Positions 31,301-42,284 of a stretch of DNA of 64,000 nucleotides are shown here, piece after piece (the stretch's first letter is position 1; each line of letters begins with the position of its first letter). The notes beneath the pieces are model-generated. The model saw only the letters and a list, made by a program, of their open reading frames with translations. It was not told the DNA's origin and ran no database searches. The position numbers were made by a program, and so were the translations under genes. Source of the DNA: Lactarius indigo (lineage: Eukaryota; Basidiomycota; Agaricomycetes; Russulales; Russulaceae); the NCBI GenBank assembly GCA_025766275.1, contig JAFKAC010000065.1, positions 248,001 through 312,000 on the forward strand, given 5' to 3'.

Positions 31301-34300
31301 GACATGGTCAGCGCATTGCCAAGAGAATGGCGTGGGATGGAGGCGGTAGAGGTGCTGAAGGTGGCGGCATCATGACAGGCAGAAAGACGCTGAAGATGTT
31401 CGAAATTGTCCACCAGGAGACAAGCAAACGATAACTGTACCGCCCCCCCCCCCCTTTCAGCAGCCACCGCCCCCTGCCAACCGACACACGGTCACACACC
31501 TGTATCTCCAGACCTCGGTAGGGGGTTGAGAGTTGAAATACGAGAATGTCGCAGGCTATGCGTTTCTTCTTCACTCTCTTTTTACGGTAATTTTATGACT
31601 TCCTATTCAATTTCCTTCGCTTCGGCTTGAGGCGGAATCTGCGCGAACAAAAAATTGTCAGGATGCATATTCTCTTTTCCCACGCAAGCATATATGAACC
31701 GCCGACAACGCGCCACACGCAAATGACCTTGTTCGAGGGTACCGCAACAAGAACCCCGGCCTGCCTGTCCATCGCCCCACCATCGACTATCCCTTCCTTG
31801 ACCGTCCTGTCATAGGACTTCAGTCTCGCCTCGCCGCGCTCCCGAGGCTGGCGCGCTGACAGACGCTCAACCAACAAGCTCCTAGCCAGCGCCACCTTTC
31901 AAATTTCGAACCCACAAAGTCCGATTTTTCCCTCCTACCCCTCTATCAGGTTTTTTTCCTCCTTCGACCCACCTTTTACTGACTCTTTTGAAATCACACT
32001 GGTAGGTATCGTCTTTTTCGGTCCTTATCACGACCGCCACGACCGTAATCTTCTCACGTATCACTCTTCAGGAAGAGGTGATTGCTGCCATCATTTAAGG
32101 AGGAACTCCATTGAGCAATGTAAGTTCGATACCCCCTCCTTTCATCCTGATAACCTCACGCGGTTGCTTTCTCGGGGTTCAAGGTTTTCTTTGAAGCAAG
32201 GCGCGCACAGCTGCTCTTTACGACATCCCACCCAAGCCCAGATCCATTTCTTCGCCGTCGTCCTGCAAAAAACGGCCAGGGCCGACCCCATGACTGCTCT
32301 TATGAACCCGGTTGTCAGGATTTCTACGCAAAGCTAGATGGAAATCAAGCTTGCCAGTCTCATGTCGCCCGGACTAAGTCTACCATGCCCAGTTCCCCCT
32401 CTTCCCGTACCTTCAACACCAGTGCCAATCCGAACCGCCAGTCGCTTGCCTTAATTTCGCCCTTCCTTTCTCTGGATACCAGTGCCAGTACCGTCGTCGG
32501 CAATCCAAGCGATGCCTCTGCCACATTCGTCCAATAGCACGCCAAACTCAAAGCTGCTGGCAAATACACTTCTGCACTTCTGCTCGGCAACTCGCCTCAA
32601 GCATAGGAGAGCGGGATACTCTGGGCTGGGGTCAGCGGCCAGGTCATGGAGCGGGACAACTCCCAACGCGGGAGATATCCGTCGAGCCCAGGTCGTCCCA
32701 TCCGTAAAGTGCCAGCGTTTCCGGTCTCTCCGCCGGCTCTACTTGCCGCCCCCACGCCCCGATGGCGGTGCCGCTCCTGGCAGTCTCGGCGGGCTCTCTC
32801 CCGTCGTCCGGACGAACATAGTGAACATAGTGCTGTTCCCTATGTTCCAGGAGACGTCGTCCACCAAAACAACAACAAACAGCTGACTTCTTTGTATGGT
32901 AACGGGGATGTCCCACGCCTCGGCGGTCCCGACAATTGCCGCCGACCTTTCATGGCCACGACATGACAGCAGCAGCGGTTCCACCGTCGTTAACAATAGC
33001 GTGACCAACGTCAGCGTATGCAGCGTCAACGGCAATCGGGTCAGAGCCCCCGCATACCCGGTGTTGGTCCTGTCCGAAGTGGCTCTTCAAGAGCCCTGCA
33101 CAATAGTGGCGGTGGTACTTTATCTGGTGCGTAAAGCCCCACCCTCCCGAACATATCGTGTCTTTTTCGGCTGAAGCGGCGACTCAGCATGACACATTTC
33201 GCGCAACTGGACGGCATGAACGAAAACATCGTCAAAACAGATCCGTTGATCCAGATCTGCGATTCCTCCCACGCGTTTCTGGTAACAACCCGATCCGCCC
33301 AATCGCTTGCCTTCGACACCCCTTCTTCTTGCCTTTCTCCGAGTATCACCAACTAACCAACCGATGCTCGCGTTACCCCTGCCCAATCCCCAGTGGCGCG
33401 TCAAACTTGAAGTCAGCGACTCGCCCGGTCTCGCATCTTCACGTCCCCCGCTTTGGTCTGCGCCGGCTCACTTGGCCAGGTCGCAAAGCACGATAAATCC
33501 TACCCCAGATGTATCCGCAGAGCCCTTACCGTCCTACCCACCGAGCGCCAACTTCCCAGAAATGCCGGTGGCGTTGCTTCCCGTTTCCGAACCAGATGGA
33601 GACCACCTCAGATGGCTCTCCTCTCTCCTGGGTCACTGCGGACAGTCGAGCTGGCGCCGAACACGCCACTCGTACGTCGACGGACCCCAATCACACCTCC
33701 GATACTTGAAGACAGTCACCTTCATCACAAGTAAGCCGCGCGACTTATATAGCGGCATAACCGTTCCCTACCTGGATTTCCTCGAGAACCTCCACCGAAT
33801 CTTCAAAGGCCGCATGCCCGATTCCAGAAGCTGCCTTATCACTATGGCCATTGTCGTGATCAAAAAATGCGTGTACGGCGACGGATGCGATGCAATCAAA
33901 AGTCAGGATGAGCGTCGTGCTTCCGGCGAGTCCAGGCTGCCCTATGAGAAGATCTTACGTAACGGCGATGGCGGAACCCATTCCGATGAACAGAAACCTC
34001 CCCTCTGGATCACTCCAGATCGTTTCAGTAGAGGCAATGACGGCAACAGCGCAAATGGTTGCAGCCGCACATTATAATACCACGCATCGGGCCTCGGGAT
34101 TGGGGTCGTCGGTTTTTAACCTCAGACTAGGTTCTTGGTTCTCCCGCGGTGCGGTGGTGGGATGTCAAGCCGGATCATTATGGTGCAGCTCGCAGCTAGT
34201 TGTTTTGTTAGGCGGATTACTGGTGGTAATTACCAAGGTGATGCAAAGGAGGGCATTGGCCATTGTCAGTTTAGATACGAGAGTGACTTCCGTGTAGAGC
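31300..34300 (+). repeat. Copy 2 of the unidentified repeated gene-like sequence
   Basis: Contains the three blocks in the order 31.3-32.3, 32.3-33.2 and 33.2-34.3 kb. Copy 1 has the third block first, which suggests that 22-25 kb contains the end of one copy followed by the start of another. Landmarks: AATACGAGAATGTCGCAGG, TATGTTCCAGGAGACGTCGTC, GAGCTGGCGCCGAACACGCC, ATGGTGCAGCTCGC. Frames are broken by stops. A poly-C run sits at 31,442-31,454. Function unknown. Confidence 0.6.
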
Positions 34301-34900
34301 GGGATGCGTCGGACCCAATGTCAGACCCGTGGGCCGCATAAAAATGGCTCTGTGTTGCGCTGCGTCACCGTAATGCCATTTTTCTTGAAATCATAGGTCA
34401 CATTCGATCCTCACTATCGCTATTGGCACCACATCCACTGCGACCATCATCGACACCTTCTCGTAACGAGGATTTTAACTGTAGCCTTTCTGCATCGACA
34501 CCCCAGGCCCCGGTAAACTACTGAGTCCGCTACTGCAGGCCGCAGTAGCGGACACAATGGTGCTCACCCGATGAACCGCGGTGAAAACGGGGGAGATCAA
34601 AGACTCTGGTGTCCTAGGCAGTCGCATATAATAGCGTTATGAAGATTCAGTTTACACTAGGAACCTCTGAGGTCTGAGGGTCACGGTATTGGTGTCAGGA
34701 TGGTCAGGAAGTACTATAGCTCCCGTTTGGCGTTTCGGATGCACATTATGTATTCGAGGCGAAGACGTTCTCAATGAGAAGCTCCGTTGATTTTAAAGCG
34801 CCTCTACTCCTACACGGTGCCATCCATAAGATACACAAATAGATCACAGGCTTGGAAACTACTGATATCTTTTTTTTTATTTTTCAAAAAACCCACAGCT
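34301..34900. other. No gene seen
   Basis: Short frames only; a T-rich run near 34,868. Confidence 0.5.
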
Positions 34901-35190
34901 AGTATCTCGACGGGTATTCATCAGACTTTCATCTTATGGTATGATCGGCCCGGTGGTTTCGCCATTTGTTCAAAGTTTCGCTTCAGGTCCAGAAACGCGA
35001 ACTACCCTAAAAGCCCAACCAATCAGAGAAACAACACGAAGACAAGAAGACAGAGGAACAAACAATTTTCCATTGTTTCCTCCAGAGAACAGCAGGGGGA
35101 GCGACTCTGGTGCCTTCTCCTGTAGAAGGTTAGGGCAGCCGCGTGAAAGACCGGAGCACACGCGCGAAGGCGAACTGGGTGCGGAAAGCA

Positions 35191-35346
35191 CTAGACAAAC
35201 AAGTAAGACTCAGGAATCGCGGGCAGGAGCGATTACTCGGTATATTCACCTAGACAAACAAGTAAGACTGTCTAGGCGTAAGCAAACTGATAGGAATAAA
35301 GTAACTAGTTATCTTACCTCAGGAATCGCGGGCAGGAGCGATTACT
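35191..35346. repeat. Interleaved direct repeats, possible LTR remnant
   Basis: Two repeats alternate: CTAGACAAACAAGTAAGACT at 35191-35210 and 35250-35269, and a 29-bp repeat starting CTCAGGAATCGCGG at 35209-35237 and 35318-35346. A TATATAA-like box follows near 35,372 and a GACGA microsatellite near 35,459. This resembles the promoter side of an LTR, but I cannot define ends, so the assignment is tentative. Confidence 0.45.
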
Positions 35347-35839
35347 GAGGAATACGGAAATATCGTACGTGGTATATAAGTGCGCAGGCCCAGAAGAAAC
35401 GCGGAGTACCGTAAAGTACCATATTCACATGGATATAGGTGGACTGTGATTCAATAAGACGAGACGAGACGAGAAGTTAGTTCAGATCACCGTAAGGTAA
35501 TTAATCAGTCAAATAAGGGTATGATCGCCATCGCGAGCCACACCGGCCTCGCGTGCGCTGAAATCTCAACATCTCCAACCTCTCGACGATGTGGAACTTG
35601 CGAATTATACGACCCTCAGATATCCACTTGCTGAGGTGCGTAAAGGCCTCAGGAAAGCGATCAGCATAGTCTGTGCTGTGAGATGGTGCGCTTGGTCAGT
35701 GGCCAGAAAAAGGAAGGCGTATTCTTACACAATAAAGCCTTCGAACTTCGCTCGCTGAAATAAGATATTCATATAAGTAGAGACACCCTTTGGCTCTGGT
35801 GCGTCTAAAGGATATGTCCGTCAATAATAAATCCCAAGT

Positions 35840-36887
35840 ACAGGCTATGATTGGCGCACTATACTGGGATATCGCACCTGACAAAGAATATCAGCGACCA
35901 TGTCCGTGACCTTGACCAGCGTATTGACTGTCACTCACCACAAAATGTAATGCGCGCTCCTTTGTTCAACCTCGTCAAGGCAAGGTCCAATATCTCACCA
36001 CCAACATTGTCAAAGAACACATCGAGGTATCCGACTGCGTCTTTGAACTCATCCTGAAACGTTGGACTCTTATAATTCAGGGCTTTTATCTTGAGCTCTT
36101 CTTTGAGCCAGCGGCACTTGTCGTCCGAGCCAGCGATCCCAATCACTTTCATGTCGTATATTTGCCGATCTGGCACGCCACAGAGCCGACACAGCCGGCA
36201 GCAGCTGAGACCACGAGAGTCTCACAAGCCCTGATCTTTGCGACGTCCAACAGACCCTGGTTCGCACCATCAATGGCGTATAGGTGGAGCCCCGACAATA
36301 ATAACATACGAAATAAGCCGTCAAGCCACCTGAAGTGGTCAAATTAAATGATTCGCGGAGACGTAGTAAGCTGCCAGTGCGCACCGGTAAGTCCCAAAGG
36401 TCCTAAAAGGTCTAGTAACTGGCCGCCTGGTGGGACCCTAGTACTTCTTGCTCAGTCTGTAAACAAAAATCAGGATTGAGTGTTCTCACTCAAGTTTTTG
36501 GACGTCGTTTTCTTTCAAAACAGAAAACTCCGTCCAACCTGCCTATAAGCACAGTCCCTGGACAAGCATCGGTATTGAGGTGGCTCACCAGGCATGCACT
36601 GCACGACGTCACCAGATTGGAGTTTAGAACCTTCGCCAACCTCCACGACAGTGGCCAAACCAAGCGACCGCATGACTTCACCAATTTGAACGAGGGGGAG
36701 ATAGCTCCTAGCATCGCTTAACCAGCCTCGCATAGCGGCCCCGAGTGAAAGCCAGGTGACCCGTACAAGGACTTCACCCGCACGAGGCTTGAGACTGAAG
36801 GGCGCCTTCTCAATACGAAAGGTTGTGGGAGTAATGTCTGCGATGGGGCGCTCATTGAGCACGATTTTTGTGTGGTGTTTTGGAGAA
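35840..36887 (-). pseudogene. MDR-family NADP-dependent oxidoreductase (alkenal/zinc-binding-dehydrogenase type), broken
   Basis: Minus-strand pieces match the medium-chain reductase family related to leukotriene B4 dehydrogenase and alkenal double-bond reductases. N-terminal half: VLNERPIADITPTTF, GEVLVRVTWLSLGAAMRGWLSDARSY, GDVVQCMPG. Rossmann half: LVVSAAAGCVGSVACQIGK (glycine-rich nucleotide site), MKVIGIAGSDDKCRWL, LDVFFDNVGGEILDLAL, then an intron and GAISQYSAP. Damage: no ATG at the expected start (ATT before SPKHHTKIVLNE), a frameshift near 36,165 between QIGK and MKVIG, and loss of the C-terminus after about 35,840. Confidence 0.75.
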
Positions 36888-37336
36888 ATCGTTTGACAAC
36901 CCTCCGGCAGCTCTGGAAGGATATGAACTTGTCGGAATGGAGTGGGATAGTGAATAAATATCTGAGTGAGTGTACGTGTGCGCGAGCGTTGTCTGTACGA
37001 AGGGACAGGACTTCTCAGTCTCTGTGCAGGCTAGAAGACAATGTTTGATTTTGTACGAAGGATTCGGAAGGAACAACCCCTCTGGGGCGAGTAAGTACAG
37101 GCCTAATCGTAAGGAAACTACAGAATGACTCACCTCAGTCTTTGCGAACACCAGAAGGCACTGACTCAAGGGGGGGCCGGGATTCTTAAAATCGCACGGG
37201 GTCGGTAAATTTTTTTAAGGGGCTGGGCCGTACCCCCCCCCCCCCCCACCCCAAAAAAGGAAATTTGAATCCAAAAAAGGAAATTTCTTAGAAATCATCG
37301 ACAAAAAATGTATATTTGTATGAACACCGTGCAACT

Positions 37337-37713
37337 CTAACAATGCTGACGCTTGGTTGGTCGGATATGATTAGGACAACGCCAGTTACGGGGAGCTACC
37401 TCAAAATTAAGGCACTCGAGATGAAACTGCAGACAATTGAGCAAAAAGTTGAGACGTCAGCACTTGCGTCAGCATGGAAGGTAAAATACACTTACCCACA
37501 ATGTCTCACAGCCCCTATACCCACACTGGACAGCTGTGTCGGCGTTTTTTGACTCGCTTTCCACGGGTTTGCCACAAATGCATGCTGTAACTTCCATCAT
37601 GTCCCTTGTTCGACGTATGCGGCCGCGTCTTGTTGGCCGTCCTTCAAGCGTGAATTCAGTTTGATTGACGGAGACCAGGAGCTGAGGCTCCAGGTGGGTT
37701 GCAACTGTATCTA
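37337..37713 (-). CDS. PL gene: last two exons, PHD finger
   Basis: Exons 37496-37713 and 37337-37426 with a 69-bp intron between (GTAAGT to CTGCAG). The spliced product reads CICGKPVESESKNAD, AVQCGYRGCETLW, FHLECLNF, NWRCPNH, a C4HC2-like PHD pattern with the expected Trp before the last Cys pair; the final ligand looks like His instead of Cys. PHD fingers usually read histone H3 tails. The gene ends at TAG (37337-37339). Confidence 0.75.
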
Positions 37714-38190
37714 CTGGAGACAGGTCAACTCTCAGTTGCACCAACGTGTATAGACGTACCGTTCTCAGTCACGTCGGTCGTCATCTCAATCACATTTGCC
37801 CTGGGCTCCAAGAGCAACTTGCCGTCTGACACCCAGGCCTTGGGCGTACTCACCACCCTATGCTCCGAGTGCACGCTTGCGTCAGTCGCCATACACTCCG
37901 TGGTTGCGTCAGGTATCCAGTGGTCCGAGGCAGATTCAGGCTCCCTCTCGTCTTCCATGTAAGCGTCTGAGTTCCTGCCACCTTGCTCACTGGCGCTGTC
38001 TTCATCGAGTCGATGGCTTGTCCTTGAGCTTGAGTCACTGTCAGAGGGGACTGAGGTCTCGTGGTCATCTTCAGGCGCTTCAAGCTCGTGTAGTGTGTCA
38101 GGGGCAAGAACAAAGTTAGAAGATGAGGGGTCCTGCGACGCTCTGAAGCAGTGAGATAAGCTGGAGAAGAGACAGCGACGAAAGACTCAC

Positions 38191-38812
38191 AAGAAAGCTT
38201 GCCGTGAGGTGTGCGCCTCGGAAATTGCAAGAGGTGTTGAAACAGCGTTGTGTCTTTGACGTCGGCGTGAGATCTTGTACCGCCTCTCCCATAGAATCTT
38301 GAGGGCAGCCTTCTCGGACTCGCTGATCATGTAGGCCTTGTGGGAATCACTGCCTTTAGTAGATGGGTGTATCCGCGCTAAGTGGGTCTTCATATTATAC
38401 TTCCAAACTGCTGTCAATGTTGACGGGCACAGAGAACAGATTACCGGGACGTTTGTACAAGGAGAATTGGTGCGTTCTGTTGCTGCTGTCGAGTAGGATA
38501 ACCTGCCTGTAAGGTTAGGGCAACGAGACACGCGCTCGTCGATCTGTGGTGCACTCCCTGCGCCTTTTCCCTTCCGTAAGTAAAACACGCATAGGGATGA
38601 GGGACGCATGCATAGCCCACAGAGTTCTGTGGCGGTGTCGAGCGTGCTATCGAAGAGGATATGAGTGGCGACATGTTCGAGAATCTTGTGGGGTTTACTG
38701 AGGTCCCATGGGACAGTCGGTTGACACACAGGACAACAGTTGGGCTGAGCGCACGTATGTCCAGTGATTGGACGCTCATCGAGGTCGGTTTCGCAGACAA
38801 ACGCAGCGTGCG
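38191..38812 (-). CDS. PL gene: Cys/His-rich exon
   Basis: Reads CPVCQPTVPWDLSKPHKILEH, ELCGLCMRPSSLCVFYLRKGKGA, SPCTNVPVICSLC and MKTHLARIHPSTK. Several CxxC pairs and a final H-x4-H suggest two or three zinc sites. The boundary introns are 38813-38860 and 38143-38190, 48 bp each. A dimer, DNA or chromatin contact is possible; no function is known to me. Confidence 0.72.
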
Positions 38813-38860
38813 CTAGGATAAGTAGTGAGTACCTGGTCCATTATAAAACCAAAGACATAC

Positions 38861-40741
38861 CACTATTCGTCCGGTATGGGAAATGGCTTGACCTCTTGAG
38901 AAGACGCGGGAGTCGGCCACGATCATGGACTGGGACTGAGCTGAAGAGGCAAGCTGCGATCGCTCGCAGCTCGTCCGTTCGGAAGAAGTAAATGGGGGTG
39001 TTGACTTCGGGAATGGCGATCGCAGGGCTGATGACCTGTATGAAAGCGCCTTTCGTCTTGAGCACTGGACGTTCCAATTTCCGATTCCACTTCCAGTCAG
39101 CGCTGTCAATGTCAGGGTCGTCATTGGAAGTTTCAACTACTTGGTAGATCTGAAATTGCACAGTGACCGTTGGCTCCATGAGAAATCGAGGGCTTATCTC
39201 GAGAACCGGGGAAGTGTCAAACAGTATCTCGTTAATCTGTATAATGGCCAAAAAGAATTGTCCCTCGCAGTTGACAATCGTAGCGGCGGGATCACCTATG
39301 GAGAGGACCCCCTTGGATGTTGAATCGATGACATCACCCGATAAATCTAGAAGCGGTGATGTCTTTGCATAGCGAGACAGTCCAGCGCACCGATTGAGGC
39401 GGTCTGTTGATCCTGGGACTTTGGAAAACGTTGCCCTTTCGAGTTCTCGGAGGATGCGTGCCTTGGGGACCTCCTTTCCATTTCCTATGTCGATGAGTGG
39501 GCTGAATTCGCCTTGTCCATCGCGGCTCGTTTCGATAGACGCGTGATCCTCCAAGTCGAGTAGGGGGCCCTCTCCTTTGTCCGGTTTGAGCACATAATCA
39601 TATCTCGAGCATGGGGCACCCACCTTCGCCTAGTTCCAGTGACGATATGAGAGTCGTCGCGTCTTGTGCATCAAGCGATTCAGTTGCTGGTATGACATGA
39701 ATACCATTGCGCTCGTCTTGCTCGTCGTTGCCGTCGTCGTCATCGTCAGAGATTTCAATGCTCTCAGTGACCTGTCCGAAGGGGAATTCCATGTCGTATC
39801 CCTTGTTCTCCAGCTCCAGTAGCGACTCTTCGATCTTGTTAGATGGGAATTCGGACGTGACCATCCGACGTCCCAGGTTCCATGCGGTGACCAAAGATAC
39901 GTTTCGAACATTGACATTTCCATCCCAAGACGCAGGGGTTATGTGATCGGACTTGGAGATAACATCACCGTTTCCGTCCTCGATGCCATGAAGGTGAAGA
40001 CGCCTAGGACCGCGGTCCCACGTAGGATGCTCTGAGAGAATGTTAAGACACTCTACGGCATGAGAAAGACGATACCCGAGTGTAAGGACATCAGCGTTGG
40101 CATCGTTCCCAACCATCGATCGCACAACGCCGAAGGTAGATTCCAGCCGGTCAGTCCCATTGAGAACGAGGTAGAAGTTTCCATCAGGAGTGTAGATCTT
40201 TGCCTTCGCAACACAGAAATACGCATTCTTTACCAGAAGTATCAGGTCCTTGAAAGTAAGCGAAGGCATGGCCTTGTTTCGAGCGCCTTTCACAGTAAAT
40301 AGATACGTCGCAAGATGAGCAGCAGCACTAAGATGGACCAGTTGCTCGTGAAGCGTAAGAGAGACTTGCACGAAAGGAAGGACTAGGTGCCGAAACAAAG
40401 ACCCGAGTATCAGAAGCGCTTCTCTCGCTGCTACAAAGCCCGGCTTATCTGTCGGCGCCGGAGGAGGGAGGGTCCAGATTTCCTTCATAAACGTGTAGCA
40501 CAATGGGACGTCCTGGCGGTCAGTGGGATTGAGCAAGTAGGAGATGCGATGAGGGGGCATTTTGTTTGCTTGAAGGTGGAAGCGGAGGAGTGCGGGGGTG
40601 ATGACGAAGCCGTTGATCATGACGCCGGACTTGCGAATAGAGAAATTTCGACAACGCTTCATGACGTGCTTGGGGTCTTTGTCTGCTGTAATGTCGTTGT
40701 TGCCAACCAGAAGGTTCATGAGACGTAGATTCCCAAGCAGC
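38861..40741 (-). CDS. PL gene: second half of catalytic region
   Basis: Starts LGNLRLMNLLVGNNDITADKDPKHVMKRCRN directly at the Co2 target copy, then a helical region, TDRLESTFGVVRSMVGNDANAD (likely third acidic residue) and LSHAVECLNILSEHP. Further on comes an acidic Asp-rich stretch. A one-base insertion near 39,612-39,625 shifts the frame between ELGEGG and APCSRYDYVL. Confidence 0.72.
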
Positions 40742-41275
40742 TGTTGAGACGCGACTGATAAAGTCACATGTCTCGTGGGATCTGATTGAGTCAGCCCACA
40801 TACTAAATACGGTATCTGTCCCTTATGGACTTATGGACACTCCGGACTCATACGGACCGCTTTTGTTTATCTTTATTTGATAGATCCATATATGGTTCTT
40901 ATTGTTCTTTCTATTGTTAAGATACCGACATTGTCTGCTTTAGGCAGCTATTGTTCTCTGCCATCCAATGGCATTTCTCCCTCTGGCGCACAGACCACCT
41001 GTATTGTGTTTGGGTCACCAGTGCGCACAGACCATTATTAGCTAAGCATCCTGTATATAAGGACTGCTGTTTTCGCCTCTACACTTCAGAGTTCCCTTCA
41101 CCTCTGAAGTGTAAGTTCCCTTTACTCTTTACTTCTCTTAATACCTTTACTCATAGACGTTGCTTCTCTATAGTAACTTGTCTCCTAGGTATGCAGTTGT
41201 AATAGAGTTCCCTTCACCTCTGAAGTTAACTTGTCTCCTAGTTTATCACTTGCTCGTTAGTTCTGCGCTTCAACA
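40742..41275 (+). repeat. Co2 5' LTR
   Basis: TGTTGAGACG to CTTCAACA. TATATAA box at 41054-41060. Contains a duplicated segment GAGTTCCCTTCACCTCTGAAG (first copy near 41,090, second near 41,205), which may be a regulatory repeat. Confidence 0.96.
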
Positions 41276-41290
41276 GGTTATGGGCCCTGA
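41276..41290 (+). promoter_or_regulatory. Co2 primer site, internal initiator-tRNA type
   Basis: GGTTATGGGCCCTGA directly after the LTR. It is complementary to the anticodon-stem side of initiator methionine tRNA (GGGCCCAUAACC), the half-tRNA primer known for Drosophila copia. Co3 has the same sequence. Confidence 0.75.
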
Positions 41291-42284
41291 CACCTAATAA
41301 CTAACTTGCTCTATCAGATCTACTTGTGTCATCTTGCTCTCTCAAGTCGACCACACACTTTTTTGTCGTCACCCACTTTTTCAGTGAGCATCCTCTATCC
41401 TCTTTCGACACACCCTTCTTTCTTGTCCACCATGACTTCGGTCATGTGCCATTTTGGCTAGCCTCCTAAGGAGGTTCTCATGAGAGGTTTTACAAAACCT
41501 CAAATTCCTCTGTGCGCACTACCATATCTTCATTACCCAGTCTTCGTCTGGAAGTGCTTTCATAGGCCAATAGGGGAAGACCCTTGCGGCTATAGGCCTC
41601 TCTAATGGTTGGGTGATACTCGGTTAATACCTGGGTCACTTTAAGGGGTGTGAAGGCCTGGTTAATAGTCAAACCCAGAAGTCCTTCCCTCTGACACAAC
41701 TAGGAGACGCTACTTAGTACTATACATAGTAGCTATGACTAGACCTCTGCTAGGAGAAGTATTCGCTCCCTTTGTGCAGGATTCGCTGCATAGCATGTAT
41801 CACTAGTCTAGTTACTTAGTACCAAGACCCTTAATGGTCTGTTCTAGAGACTCCACAGACGGAAGATTCAGTTGTTATGGGAGTTGATCCCTATCACTGT
41901 TTCTTGAACTCGCTGTTGGCTCCTCTCTAGGGTACTACCCTTTACTATAGATCCTTAGTAGCCCCAGCATCAAGGCTGTAAGGCTGAGGGATACAGAGAC
42001 CTAGTAGTCCTTCGCCGGACCAAAAGCTCCTATTCCGTCGAAGCCAACAAAGCTGTTGCATGACTATTACCCATAGTAACATTTGGGCTTCGTGGGTCTT
42101 AGTATAAGGAAGCCATCAGTACAAATGATTCCACTACATAACTATATCCAAGTCGCACATACTTGAGGCATGACACCATATGTGTTATGGAGTATAGCGC
42201 TCCTATGGCTGGACATTTATCTTCTCTACCAAGATCTGAGCTGGTTCTGACTGCTCCTCGGAACCAGATACACAAACATCTCAA
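41291..42284 (+). other. Co2 leader between primer site and gag
   Basis: About 1 kb without a convincing frame. A long leader probably carries packaging signals; nothing else seen. Confidence 0.5.

Noticed and set aside
36852..37169. Frame beginning MSQCLLVFAKTE next to the PL end
   Set aside because: Includes the likely lost start of the MDR pseudogene in another phase; no domain of its own.
37234..37250. Poly-C runs near both PL ends as telomere-like or functional signals
   Set aside because: Plain homopolymers, also present at 31,442; length may be unreliable in sequencing.
40951..41202. 83-codon frame, repeated identically at 47,248-47,499
   Set aside because: It lies within both Co2 LTRs and is identical because the LTRs are.
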